Counted from the stretch's first letter, positions 49,417 through 58,250 are shown. The stretch is DNA of 64,000 bases from Aeromonas lusitana (GCF_002812985.1 NZ_PGCP01000014.1:1-64000); one strand, 5' to 3'. Notes: generated from the letters alone by a model not told the origin. Made by a program: numbers and translations.

Positions 49417-50121
49417 CTATTCCAGACCCAACTCGTCCTTGAGCGCCTTGAGATAGCGGCGGCTGACCGGCACCCTGGCGCCACTCGGGGTGACTATCTG
49501 GGCCAGCTGGTTCTCCAGCAGCTGGATCTCGAAGATGGCTTCGGGCGCCACCAGATACTGACGGTGGCAGCGCAGCAGCGGGGTCTTCTCTTCCAGGGAC
49601 TTCAAGGTGAGCTGGGTGTGGAACTGCTCACCCTGGCAGGCGACATGCACGCCGCCGAGATCCGAGAAGGCAAATTCCACCTGCTCGATGGGCAGCAGCC
49701 GCACCCGATTGTGCAGATAACCGGGAATGTGGCGAATGCTGGGGGCCAGCATGGTCACGGGCTGCGGGCTGAGATCGTGCCTCAGCCTACTCAGCGTCTT
49801 GGCAAGACGGACGGGCTCCACCGGTTTGAGCAGGTAGTCGAAGGCGTTCTCCTCGAACGCCTGGATGGCGTAATCATCGAACGCGGTGACAAACACGATG
49901 CGGGGCAGGGGGTCCAGCATGGCGACTAGCGCCATGCCACTGAGCTTGGGCATCTGGATGTCGAGAAACACCACATCCGGCTTGAGGGTCTGGATGAGGG
50001 GAAGCGCCTCGATGGCGTTGGCGGCCAAGCCCAGGATCTTGATGTCGGGCTTGGGGGCGAGCAGCTCGGCCAGCTCCTCGCGGGCATAGGGTTCATCATC
50101 GACGATGAGGATGCGGATCAT
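49417..50121 (-). CDS. btsR: LytTR family response regulator (BtsR-like)
   Basis: A 234-residue response regulator: receiver domain with VDDEPYAREEL and the phospho-acceptor region PDVVFLDIQMPKLSG, followed by a LytTR DNA-binding domain (HVACQGEQFHTQLTLKSLEEK, LLRCHRQYLVAPEAIFEIQ). The ATG at 50121 overlaps the kinase stop (ATGA) and has AGGAG 5 bases upstream; 20 codons above it are unsupported. With the kinase it probably controls the adjacent cstA. Confidence 0.85.
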   Translation of the reverse strand: MIRILIVDDEPYAREELAELLAPKPDIKILGLAANAIEALPLIQTLKPDVVFLDIQMPKLSGMALVAMLDPLPRIVFVTAFDDYAIQAFEENAFDYLLKPVEPVRLAKTLSRLRHDLSPQPVTMLAPSIRHIPGYLHNRVRLLPIEQVEFAFSDLGGVHVACQGEQFHTQLTLKSLEEKTPLLRCHRQYLVAPEAIFEIQLLENQLAQIVTPSGARVPVSRRYLKALKDELGLE

Positions 50122-51809
50122 CTTGTCTCCTTGAAAGGGTGCGCGGGCGGCTTGGGAAGGGTGAAGCTGACTCGGGTCCACTGCTCAGGCTCGCACGCGA
50201 CCTGGATGCCGAAGGCGTCGCCAAAGGCGCTCTTGAGGCGCTTGTCCACTATGCCAAGACCGAGCCCGTCCCCGGCATTGCCCGCCTGCCAGGCGCCGGC
50301 GTTGTCTTCCACGCACAGGATGACCCGATCCGCCGTCTCCTCGGCGAAGAGGCGGATTTGGCCCTGTTCCAGCAGGGAGCAGATGCCGTGCTTGATGGCA
50401 TTTTCGATGAGGGGCTGGAGGGTGAAGCTTGGCAGCGTCAGTGCGCCCAGATGGGGCTGTATCTCGTTGACCACGGTCAGCCGCTCACCGAAACGGGCCT
50501 GCTCAATCTCCAGATAGGATTGGCAGTGCTCAAGTTCTTCTTGCAGGGTGGCGAGATCGTCTTGGCGCTTGAGGTTCTTGCGAAAGAAGCGGGAGAGGTG
50601 CAGCAGCAGCTGGCGGGCCCGCTCCGGGTCTCGCCTCGTGATGGCGCTGATGGTGTTGAGGGTGTTGAACAGGAAGTGGGGGTTGATCTGGGCCTGGATC
50701 AGTTTGAGCTCAGACTGCACCAGCAGCCGCTGCTGCTGCTCCAGTTGCCCGCTCAGCAACTGCTGTGACAACAGGTTGGCGATCCCTTCCCCCAGCGTGT
50801 GGTTGATCTTGAGAAACAGCCGTTTCTTGGGCTCATAGAGCTTGATGGTACCGATGACGCCCTTGTCCCCCTGCAGCGGGATCACCAGCACGGAGCCGAG
50901 CTGGCAGGAGGGGGAGATGCTGCAGCGATAGGGCTGGCGGTTGCCGTCGGCAAACAGCACCTTGTTCTGGGCGATGGCTTGCAGCGTGATGGCGGAGGTG
51001 ATGGGGGTACCCGGCTTGTGGTGCTCCTCACCCGTGCCGATGAAGGCGAGGATCTTGTCGGTGTCCGTGATGGCGACGGCGCCGACCCCTGTCTCCTCCT
51101 GCACTATGTGAGCAATCTTCTGGCTCGCATCACGGGTGAAGCCCTGGGTCATGATGCCGACGGTGCGATTGGCGATGGTGAGCGCCTTGGCAGAGAAGAC
51201 CCGGGAGAACTTCTCGTACATCTGTTGCTGGTCTCGGATCATGCTGATGAAGAGGGCCGCGCCGCAGGAGTTGGCCAGGATCATGGGGGTGGCTATGGTA
51301 CGCACCAGTTGCAGGGCATGCTCAAACGGATTAGCGACCAGCAGTATGATGAGCATCTGTAATATCTCGGCATAGAGGGTGGTGAAGAAGGCAATTCTCG
51401 GTTTGAACAGATCTTCCACCCGGTTGGCCCGCATCAACCGCCAGTGCACCAGACCCCCCAGCAGCCCCTCGCAGGTGGTGGAGATGGCGCAGGCGAGATC
51501 GGTAAAGCCACCCAGGGTATAGCGATGCAGGCCGCCGGTCAGGCCCACTAGAAACCCGACCAGCGGTCCTCCCAGCAGGCCTCCCAGCACGGCGCCGACG
51601 GCGCGGGTGTTGGCGATGGCGTCATCGATATCGAGTCCCACATAAGTGCCGAGGATGCAGAAGCAGGAGAAGATGACGTATATCAGGATCTTGTGGGGCA
51701 GCCGGACCGAGTAGTTGGCGAGGGGGCGCAGCAGCGGGCTCTTGGAAAACAAATAAGCGATGACCAGGCTGACGCTCATCTGCTGGAGCAGGGAGAGGAC
51801 TAACTGCAT
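50118..51809 (-). CDS. btsS: LytS-family sensor histidine kinase (BtsS-like)
   Basis: A 563-residue kinase with a 5TMR-LYT membrane sensor (five to six hydrophobic helices in about residues 5-185), a GAF-like region (VGAVAITDTDKILAFIGTGEEHH), the His_kinase motif AQINPHFLFNTLNTISAI with the phospho-His, and an ATPase domain (PLIENAIKHGIC; DGLGLGIVDKRL). It matches E. coli BtsS (YehU) in layout, which responds to pyruvate. ATG 51809 has AGGA about 10 bases upstream; the first 43 codons of the longer frame are not supported. Confidence 0.85.
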   Translation of the reverse strand: MQLVLSLLQQMSVSLVIAYLFSKSPLLRPLANYSVRLPHKILIYVIFSCFCILGTYVGLDIDDAIANTRAVGAVLGGLLGGPLVGFLVGLTGGLHRYTLGGFTDLACAISTTCEGLLGGLVHWRLMRANRVEDLFKPRIAFFTTLYAEILQMLIILLVANPFEHALQLVRTIATPMILANSCGAALFISMIRDQQQMYEKFSRVFSAKALTIANRTVGIMTQGFTRDASQKIAHIVQEETGVGAVAITDTDKILAFIGTGEEHHKPGTPITSAITLQAIAQNKVLFADGNRQPYRCSISPSCQLGSVLVIPLQGDKGVIGTIKLYEPKKRLFLKINHTLGEGIANLLSQQLLSGQLEQQQRLLVQSELKLIQAQINPHFLFNTLNTISAITRRDPERARQLLLHLSRFFRKNLKRQDDLATLQEELEHCQSYLEIEQARFGERLTVVNEIQPHLGALTLPSFTLQPLIENAIKHGICSLLEQGQIRLFAEETADRVILCVEDNAGAWQAGNAGDGLGLGIVDKRLKSAFGDAFGIQVACEPEQWTRVSFTLPKPPAHPFKETR

Positions 51810-52007
51810 AAAAAACGTTCCTTTAAAACCACACCAACGGTGACGCCGACACGACGTTTTGTGATCAGGATCTTGTTTCGCCTGGTGCCAGGGCCGGGTT
51901 GCGGGAGGCAGTTTGCCAGAATGGAAAATTAAAACCATATAAAATCAGTACGTTAAATTGATATTTGTGTAACTGACCCTGGCTTGATATTGCTGGTGGG
52001 TGCATGA

Positions 52008-52072
52008 ATGTATCCGCTGGATACGCCACACGGAGGTGGCATGCTCCGCCCAGCCCCTGGCTGGGCGTTTTT
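52008..52072 (+). ncRNA. Small RNA candidate with three hairpins and terminator
   Basis: Three successive hairpins are visible: GTATCC/GGATAC (52010-52024), GCCAC/GTGGC (52025-52040), and GCCCAGCC/GGCTGGGC (52049-52066) followed by six T. The last is a convincing rho-independent terminator with no protein gene ahead of it on the plus strand, so it most likely ends a short transcript. A confident promoter was not found; TTGATA and TGATAT boxes at 51958 and 51985 are 21 bases apart, too wide. Confidence 0.4.
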
Positions 52073-52137
52073 TATCCAGCCTCAATAGCGGACGGTTTCG
52101 AGGGGGTTCTGGTAATTATTCAGGTTTGTCCAATGAG

Positions 52138-52160
52138 TTATCCCCAGCTTCTGGGGATAA
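52138..52160. other. Left attachment site (attL) of the integrated element
   Basis: A perfect palindrome, stems TTATCCCCAG and CTGGGGATAA around CTT. Bases 52144-52160 (CCAGCTTCTGGGGATAA) recur as a direct repeat at 59350-59366, which brackets the integrase and its cargo. Confidence 0.65.
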
Positions 52161-52225
52161 GTTTTACCCTAGCAGTGCTGAGGCCATAAGGCTTTGCGGT
52201 GTTCTTCATAACGCATGATGGCTCC

Positions 52226-52245
52226 TTGTACCGAGGATTGTACCT
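52226..52245 (+). promoter_or_regulatory. Arm-type integrase sites, left end
   Basis: TTGTACCG at 52226 and TTGTACCT at 52238, 12 bases apart. The same spacing is seen in the right end at 59259 and 59271 (GTGTACCT and TTGTACCT). Confidence 0.4.
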
Positions 52246-52247
52246 AA

Positions 52248-53822
52248 ATGCGTTCCCAAAGCTCATACCTTATCAGACGAAACCAGACCTATTACCTCAA
52301 GGTGACGGTTCCAAAGTCTGTCCAACATTTAACCGCAAGAAGAGAGGTTGTGAAGTCACTTGGGACTGACTCCCTGAGTGAATCCCGTGATAAAGTCATG
52401 GGTAAATGGCCATTGATAAAAAAATTAAAAGCGATGAATCCAAGGAACACGACAACTCATGTTTTGCAGGAACTCTTTGAGGAACTTACCGATTTTGACA
52501 ACATCGCCCTTCATGGTCGTTACCAGTACGAACCGGATACAGGTACGGTAGACCCGTATCTGGCTGCCCATATCGGTCAGTTGGGAGCCATAGAGGGCTT
52601 GATTGAGGGTGGTGCAGCCAGAAGCACAGACGATGATTTTTGGTTCACTGACGTGAGACCGGACTACTCGAACAAGAAGCAGCACATGCTTTTTGAAGAG
52701 CTCTATTCCTTCTTGTTGGACATGCGCATCAAGAAGATGATTACTGGTACTCATAGGGAACAGCTCAGGGAAGGCAGAAGGCTTCTGGAAGAAATGCTTG
52801 AAGAAGTCAATGAGGCAAAACCAGCTTACTTGTTGTCGCAAGCTTGGACAAAATTCGTTGAAGCCAATCAGGAAAAATGGGTCAAGGGCAAAAGGGAGGA
52901 AGATGCCCAAAAAGTGCTGAGCGATTGGAACGGTGATTTCAAATGGATGATGTTGAGGCTGGGTGACATTCCCGTCGAGGAGGTAACTTCAAAGATGGTG
53001 AAGGGGATGTTGGGCTTCTATGAATCCAGACCTGATACAAGGTTTACCTGCGAGAAGGCGGGGTCTGCGTATAAGCGTATACCGATAGAGGATGTTTACA
53101 CACTGATAGTTAATGGTGATATACCGGAAGAGCATGAAATAGGGGGGAATACCCTGATGCGATTCCATAAGGCAATCAAAGACTTCTTCGAGTGGTTAGT
53201 GGATGAAGATGAGGATGCTGGTATCGCCACGAATCCAGCCATTGGATTTAGTTTCAAATTTAAAGAATCTGATACCCGCACCAAGTTCTCTAACGAAGAG
53301 GTTAGACAGTTTGAAGCTTTTGCATTGGCGCAGAAGGAACCATGGAAAAAATGGGTCATTCTTCTTGCTATCTATACAGGTGCACGACTTGGTGATATCA
53401 AAAAGATAATGTCCCATGATGCCAAGGCGGAGCTTTTGGAAGATTCAAGTGTTAAATACTACCGAATCAAGCATGGAAAGACCAAAGCTGCGATTAGAAA
53501 TATCCCCATACACAAGAAGTTGTTAGATTATGGCCTTTTGAATGCTCTGGAAAAACCGATGCTCACAAGTCACGTTAGTAACTACTTCCCTCGTTGGCGC
53601 GAGAGTCTTGGTATCCCAGATTCAGATATCAATGATTACAACAGAACCTTCCACTCTTTCAGGCACTCTTTCAAATCGCAGGCGGCTACTACGATTAAGG
53701 ACTCAAGAATCGAGGATGCTTTGATGGGTCACGAATCCAGCGGGAGTGCGGGTGATAAAGTGTACCTGACATATAATATATCCGTACTGAAAGAAGCGAT
53801 TGATAAAGTTCATTATGATTGA
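52248..53822 (+). CDS. int: Tyrosine recombinase/integrase of the element
   Basis: A 524-residue phage-type integrase that would catalyse insertion and excision at the 17-bp att core. The catalytic pieces are R in TGARLGDIKKI (about residue 380), HSFRHSF (His and Arg near 470), and the nucleophile Tyr in VYLTYN (near 505). The N-terminal 350 residues include SAM-like and arm-binding regions (beginning RSQSSYLIRRNQTYYLKVTV). Codon use is more AT-rich than neighbouring chromosome genes. Start ATG 52248 with GAGG about 11 bases upstream. Confidence 0.88.
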   Translation: MRSQSSYLIRRNQTYYLKVTVPKSVQHLTARREVVKSLGTDSLSESRDKVMGKWPLIKKLKAMNPRNTTTHVLQELFEELTDFDNIALHGRYQYEPDTGTVDPYLAAHIGQLGAIEGLIEGGAARSTDDDFWFTDVRPDYSNKKQHMLFEELYSFLLDMRIKKMITGTHREQLREGRRLLEEMLEEVNEAKPAYLLSQAWTKFVEANQEKWVKGKREEDAQKVLSDWNGDFKWMMLRLGDIPVEEVTSKMVKGMLGFYESRPDTRFTCEKAGSAYKRIPIEDVYTLIVNGDIPEEHEIGGNTLMRFHKAIKDFFEWLVDEDEDAGIATNPAIGFSFKFKESDTRTKFSNEEVRQFEAFALAQKEPWKKWVILLAIYTGARLGDIKKIMSHDAKAELLEDSSVKYYRIKHGKTKAAIRNIPIHKKLLDYGLLNALEKPMLTSHVSNYFPRWRESLGIPDSDINDYNRTFHSFRHSFKSQAATTIKDSRIEDALMGHESSGSAGDKVYLTYNISVLKEAIDKVHYD

Positions 53823-53883
53823 TATGGGTTTTTAAGGTGCTAAGGATATGATTGGTTAGTTAATTTAATGAGGGATGGTTGGT

Positions 53884-54357
53884 ATGAAGTTTATTGGAAT
53901 TTTATCGTTGCTGGTTGTGAGTTTATTTATGTCTGGTTGTGGTCCGTCAATTGATGCGTTGAGTGAGACTGTGCGCAATTCAATGCAGCAACAATTTGAT
54001 ACAAATGAGCAGTTTAAATCTTATGGACTGAAGGCCGAAAAGGTCACGCTGATTCACGAACAAGATAAAAAATACAAAGGAGCTGCATCGGTTGTACTTA
54101 ATGGTAAGGCGCATGAAGTGATAATTTCGGTTACTGCCGATGGCAATAACGTTATCTGGGAGGCGCCTCCAGGCTCCTTCATGTTCATAGCTCAGATTGA
54201 AATGCAAAAAATATTAAATTCTTCTCAAGAAGATGTAAGTTTGACTCAAGCTGAACAAGCTGAATTTGACAGGCAGGTTGCAGTTGAAATGGAGAAGATT
54301 AGGGAGCAAGCCAAAATTGAGTATGAAAAAAATATGAAAGAGCTCATGGGCAAATAA
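53884..54357 (+). CDS. Predicted lipoprotein of the integrated element
   Basis: A 157-residue protein with a lipoprotein signal peptide (MKFIGILSLLVVSLFMSGC, lipobox LFMSGC at residues 14-19). The rest is soluble, acidic and helical at the C terminus (EKIREQAKIEYEKNMKELM). The ATG at 53884 is chosen because GAGGG at 53869 lies 10 bases upstream; an ATG at 53875 is too close to it. No family recognised. It may be a surface-exclusion or phage-adsorption factor, but that is a guess. Confidence 0.6.
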   Translation: MKFIGILSLLVVSLFMSGCGPSIDALSETVRNSMQQQFDTNEQFKSYGLKAEKVTLIHEQDKKYKGAASVVLNGKAHEVIISVTADGNNVIWEAPPGSFMFIAQIEMQKILNSSQEDVSLTQAEQAEFDRQVAVEMEKIREQAKIEYEKNMKELMGK

Positions 54358-54819
54358 TAGCCAATACAATCCTGATTAGGGGGTTCTGATGGGCGAGGGA
54401 TTTGCAGTCGTGCGGGTGGGCCGATATAGCGTTGGTGGTTGGTGGTTGGTGGTTGGTGGTAGCAGGCCGTTGCAGGAGGGGTAAAGAGGATAATCAAAAC
54501 CATTAGCACCAATGGCAGGGCTTGGGAAAGCCAAAGTTACCTGTGGTGCGGGACGTATAGCAAACAAGTAACACCATTGTTTTTAATGAACAGAAATCTT
54601 TTAAAAACAATGATTTAATTGTACTTAATTGTTCTTTGGCCTTTTCTCGGGATTGGCTGCACGGGGAGAGGTTTGACAAGGTTTTGAAGGGGTTGGGGGT
54701 GCTGTATCAATCCAGCCCTCCTTTGTCACCCAGTTCCTGTAGGATGCGCTGCAAGGGCTTTCGAGATGCGCAGTAGCCAGCCCCACTAGGATTGATTGGA
54801 AATCGTTACAAGGGTCGTC
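54358..54819. other. Intergenic region with short repeats in the element
   Basis: 462 bases with no convincing gene. It includes four copies of GTTGGTG (54431-54458) and AT-rich patches (54570-54620). Confidence 0.4.
54431..54458. repeat. Short tandem repeat (GTTGGTG)x4
   Basis: Four head-to-tail copies of the 7-mer GTTGGTG. Not within a supported gene. Confidence 0.85.
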
Positions 54820-55098
54820 ATGAGTCGAATTATGGTTGTAATCTGGTCTGCTCTGCTGGTGGTTGGAGCTGTCGAAGCAAACGAAGGGAAAACAAGCCAC
54901 TACTGCTCTTTTGGTGAAGGGGTCGAGAAGGTTATCACCCTGAAGAACAACACCCTGACCTCTTTGACTGCTGCGAGGGATATGTGCCCTGAGTATGTAG
55001 TGACAGAAACCAAAAGGGATGAAGAAACTTACTGCAAATTGGAGCTGAAGAAGGTTGTCAAAGTGTTCAATCACGAATATGGATGTGTTTACAAATGA
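54820..55098 (+). CDS. Small secreted cysteine-containing protein of the element
   Basis: A 92-residue product with a signal peptide (SRIMVVIWSALLVVGAVEA) and four Cys residues in the mature part, suggesting periplasmic disulfides. AAGGG lies 5 bases before the ATG at 54820, which is preferred over the earlier ATT-type starts. Function unknown. Confidence 0.55.
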   Translation: MSRIMVVIWSALLVVGAVEANEGKTSHYCSFGEGVEKVITLKNNTLTSLTAARDMCPEYVVTETKRDEETYCKLELKKVVKVFNHEYGCVYK

Positions 55099-55218
55099 CA
55101 CCCTTGTGTTTTTGAATCTGCTTCCTCTTTCGGCATCGGCAGGAACAAGTTTTAGCGTCATATCTAGTTGCGGTGAAGAGCTTTAAACATATCTCACAAG
55201 GTAGTTGGTAGATCATTA

Positions 55219-55500
55219 TCAATACCCCTTGCTCAGGTGAATGTTGTACCGCTCTAGGAGTTGCTTAGATATGACACCCTCTTCTTGGTCTGTTACATCA
55301 CTCATGGTTAGCCCCTTTTTTGACAGGGCCTGCTCCAGCCCCCACAGAGACACGTTGGAGTTAGCGTCACTCTTGAGAGTAATCACTTCTTCCAATCTGG
55401 CCTTGTGAAGGTCTAGCAACTGACCGCAGAGCCTTTGCACCCTAGATTCTTGTCGGTGAATATCTCGCAATCCTTGATAAACAATATCGGTTAGATTCAT
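55219..55500 (-). CDS. Small hypothetical protein, second gene of an overlapping pair
   Basis: A 93-residue helical protein (MNLTDIVYQGLRDIHRQESRVQRLCG). Its start overlaps the previous gene's stop (ATGA), a sign of coupled translation. No family recognised. The size and coupling resemble toxin-antitoxin or immunity pairs but nothing diagnostic is seen. Confidence 0.5.
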   Translation of the reverse strand: MNLTDIVYQGLRDIHRQESRVQRLCGQLLDLHKARLEEVITLKSDANSNVSLWGLEQALSKKGLTMSDVTDQEEGVISKQLLERYNIHLSKGY

Positions 55501-55712
55501 CCCCCTTTCCCCTTCTTGATAGCGAAACTGACGGTTGTAATCCCTCGAACGGAACTGTTACCTACGGAGAGGTCGACTGTGTAGGTCTTCAGGAACGCTG
55601 GTAGGTGTTGTAGCAAACTGTTCGTACTGTAGAATCTGGCAACCAATCGCTTGGCTGTCGGGATGGCTAATTCACTGCTCATTGGTACATCGTAGGTTTG
55701 GAATTCTTCCAT
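55497..55712 (-). CDS. Small hypothetical protein, first gene of an overlapping pair
   Basis: A 71-residue protein (MEEFQTYDVPMSSELAIPTAKRL), beta-rich in its second half (TVDLSVGNSSVRGITTVSFAI). It overlaps the following gene by 4 bases. Function unknown. Confidence 0.5.
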   Translation of the reverse strand: MEEFQTYDVPMSSELAIPTAKRLVARFYSTNSLLQHLPAFLKTYTVDLSVGNSSVRGITTVSFAIKKGKGG

Positions 55713-56762
55713 ATGGATATGTCCATATTAATAAATGTGATGGAAATAGATAAAAATAAAGAGCCCGAAGTAGGGCCCTCTATGAGGTATAAAGGAGTAA
55801 GATATACGCTGTTACGATGGTGATAACGGAAGTATCACCGAAAGGCTTAATGACTGCCTTGTAAATTCACTAGAATCTAGTTGGTAGTGAACTTACAGGG
55901 GAGTATGGGTTCCTTTATCTGTTCACCCTATCTGGGTTCATTTCTTCTTTATAATAGGTTCCTTGTAGGCATCTTGTAATAAAGAAGTAGACAGAAGAAA
56001 ATAGAGATAGGTACTTTGTAAGTGCCTTATGGAATTTTATAATGTTTAACGAAAGAAGCATTAACATAAAGAAGAACAAGAAATAGTGATTCGAATAAAT
56101 CATTTTGCTTGCTTTGGTTTACTAGCTTTACTTCATGTGTTCTGTTAAGTGTTTTTAACAATCTAGTAGAATCAAGCAAAGCACTAATATAGTTACTCCT
56201 AAAATCATACTTCACAATATATTTATAGCATATAAATTCACGTTTGTCAATAACCAAACAACTATGCCGATGGCAAAGTGTTGTTTTGTATGAATATTTA
56301 ATTTTTGACTTTATGTGATTTTCTGCTAGGAAGTGCGTGAATATGTCACACATAACCCCCGATTAAGTGTCTAGGTGCTTGGCACCTACTAGCACCCCCT
56401 CTGGAAAGAATCCAGAATCTCCTGCTGGGTAATCACCCTTCTATAGCTGTGCAGAAAGGCTCCTGTGGCCTCCTGTGTTGAATTCCCATCGATTGCTAAT
56501 ACCTACGCAGCCAAATCAACACGAAATGGCGCACAGAGCTTCCTATGCGATACTAGGAGGGGTTTGTCACGTTGCTACCACGGAGGCTTTCAGAACGGTC
56601 TCATAGGTAAGTGTCTTAGCTGGTGGACTGGTATCATCAATCGTTCGTTTTGGGATACCACTTGAGGGTATCTGCTTTTGGTGTCATCAAAATAGACCTT
56701 GACATAAAAGATACCAGAGCATGTTAATGATACCATTAAAAGATACCTAAAGGGTTCCCATC
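55713..56762. other. 1-kb AT-rich region without a convincing gene
   Basis: Low-GC stretch of the element. The only longer frames (for example 56027-56353 on the minus strand) lack a ribosome site and family features. Upstream of the serine recombinase it contains the GATACC boxes listed separately. An unrecognised RNA is possible. Confidence 0.4.
56630..56747. promoter_or_regulatory. GATACC box cluster (candidate recombinase or operator site)
   Basis: GATACC or its complement GGTATC occurs at 56630, 56654, 56667, 56710, 56729 and 56742. The pair at 56654-56672 is an inverted repeat with a 7-base spacer. The cluster ends 15 bases before the serine recombinase start, so it could be a res-like site or an autoregulatory operator. 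Confidence 0.45.
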
Positions 56763-57338
56763 ATGTCCCGTACTTTTGTTTATGCCCGTGTAAGTACCGA
56801 AGACCAGACCACCAGCAATCAACGTATCGAAGCTGAAGCCCGTGGCTACAAAGTACCGGATAATCGCTTTATCAGTGAGGTTGTCAGTGGTGGGGTAGCT
56901 GCCATGGCTCGCCCTGAGTTCGTCAGCCTTGTTAACCACAAGTTGGAGACTGGGGACACGTTAGTAGTCACCAAAATTGACCGTCTTGGAAGAGATAACA
57001 TTGACGTCCAAACCACTATCAAGTCCCTCATGGCGCAAGGCATCAAGGTGGTTTCTTTGGACTTACCTAGCAATGACCTTTCGAGTGCAGAAGGGCAACT
57101 GGTGTTGCAGATGTTCACTGCTTTTGCTGAGTTCGAAAAGTCCCGTATTGCAGAGCGTACACAAGCTGGCCTTGAACGTGCCAAGGCAGAAGGGAAGAAA
57201 CTAGGACGTCCCGAGGCTGTAGAAACCACCAAGAAAGTGCAGGAGCTGAAGGCGGGAGGTTTCTCTCAGAGTAAAGTGGCTGAGAGGTTGGGGGTTACAG
57301 TCATCACTGTTAAGCGTCACTGGAACAAGATTGTATGA
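56763..57338 (+). CDS. Serine recombinase (resolvase/invertase family)
   Basis: A 191-residue small serine recombinase. Catalytic Ser in YARVSTEDQ (residue about 10), the conserved VTKIDRLGRDNIDV segment and FTAFAEFEKSRIAERTQAGL, and a C-terminal helix-turn-helix (SQSKVAERLGVTVITVKRHWN). Length and motifs match Tn3-type resolvases and DNA invertases. It may resolve dimers of the element or invert a segment; no inverted repeat partners were identified. Confidence 0.88.
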   Translation: MSRTFVYARVSTEDQTTSNQRIEAEARGYKVPDNRFISEVVSGGVAAMARPEFVSLVNHKLETGDTLVVTKIDRLGRDNIDVQTTIKSLMAQGIKVVSLDLPSNDLSSAEGQLVLQMFTAFAEFEKSRIAERTQAGLERAKAEGKKLGRPEAVETTKKVQELKAGGFSQSKVAERLGVTVITVKRHWNKIV

Positions 57339-57585
57339 ATAAGGCATGGGCCGTGTTAATGGTCTTTACTGTCTGGCTCTGCTGGGGCAACTAGTCAGTT
57401 TGGGCGGGTGGTTGGTCATCTCTGGGGGTTGTGTGAGGGAGCTTTGGACTGGTACCCCTAATTAGTCGTTTGTTGATTCTGGGAGGGGATGCTGCTGAGT
57501 GTTTAAAGAATTATATTGACTCTGCCAATTTTTTCATCTATCGAATGAAGCATTGAGAATCATCCATTAATCTAGGGTGAAAATT

Positions 57586-58068
57586 ATGGATAAACCCTTG
57601 CATTTAGTGCTCGCCCATCGCTGGGAACTAAAGAAGGTATTTCATGCTGATGTGAAACTTATTGGGTTTTCAAGGAAGGAAAAAGAACAGCTAGAGAAAT
57701 ATGGTGCCTGGATGCAGGCTCTAGCTTCCGGATTACTTCAACCCTACACCCAAGAACAGCAACGATTTATTGATGTGACCAAGGAGATTGAAGTGCCTAT
57801 TAGTGCCCTCGAAACTCTCTGGGTTAAATATGTTCATTCAGTAAATATGCACAAGCAGTCTGAAACAAAGAAAATAATGGGTATGGTGAGCAAAGGGATT
57901 CTGTCATATGAGCAACTACAAGCAATAGTGGATAATTTCAGTAAGTTTTCATTCTCTGATGATGAAAAGAAGAAGATACAAAACCAAATGAAATGTGAGC
58001 GTGAGCTTTTACAATTAGACAATACTAAGGTGCGGGTCCTTTCAATTTATAGAGGGAGTGTTGAGTAA
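57586..58068 (+). CDS. MaoP/DUF413-like protein of the element
   Basis: A 160-residue protein. Residues about 15-85 resemble E. coli MaoP/YifE (DUF413) in the pattern FSRKEKEQLEKYGAWMQAL ... PYTQEQQRFI ... ALETLWVKYVHSV. MaoP organises the Ori macrodomain with the maoS site. The C-terminal 75 residues are helical and charged and have no assigned family. A GTG lies at 57577; the ATG at 57586 has AGGGTGA at suitable spacing and is preferred. The match is from memory of the family pattern. Confidence 0.55.
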   Translation: MDKPLHLVLAHRWELKKVFHADVKLIGFSRKEKEQLEKYGAWMQALASGLLQPYTQEQQRFIDVTKEIEVPISALETLWVKYVHSVNMHKQSETKKIMGMVSKGILSYEQLQAIVDNFSKFSFSDDEKKKIQNQMKCERELLQLDNTKVRVLSIYRGSVE

Positions 58069-58186
58069 CATTTTCTTCTTGCCATCAGAAATATCATAAC
58101 TTGGTTAGTCATCAAGGGGCGGCTGGTAGGTCTTTTAATTATCTGTAAGCGAAAAGAGGCATGACTTCACACTTTGATGTTGTGAT

Positions 58187-58203
58187 GGGGCCGGATAGGC
58201 CCC
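58187..58203. terminator. Hairpin between convergent genes
   Basis: Perfect stem GGGGCC/GGCCCC with loop GGATA between the 57586 gene (+) and the KilA-N-like gene (-). No T-run, so terminator function is uncertain. Confidence 0.4.
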
Positions 58204-58250
58204 TAAGCTACAGCAGCGTTTAAACCAGAGTTGTGCCAACATTTTATCGG

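Larger units (their letters stand above)
51810..52247. other. Intergenic region containing an RNA candidate and the left att site
   Basis: 438 bases holding the kinase promoter, the three-hairpin element listed as ncRNA, the left repeat of the integrated element, and two TGTACC arm sites before the integrase start. No protein gene. Confidence 0.5.

Noticed and set aside
52008..52072. A tRNA gene as the integration target
   Set aside because: No cloverleaf; the hairpins do not give anticodon or T-loop sequences, and the att core lies downstream of them next to an HD-GYP gene at the other end.
54431..54458. GTTGGTG repeats as CRISPR
   Set aside because: 7-base units with no spacers.
55748..55780. 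Imperfect hairpin as a terminator
   Set aside because: Stem needs a bulge and the flanking T-run is broken; not strong enough to list.
56027..56353. 108-residue frame on the minus strand
   Set aside because: No ribosome site, no family, AT-rich non-coding-like composition.
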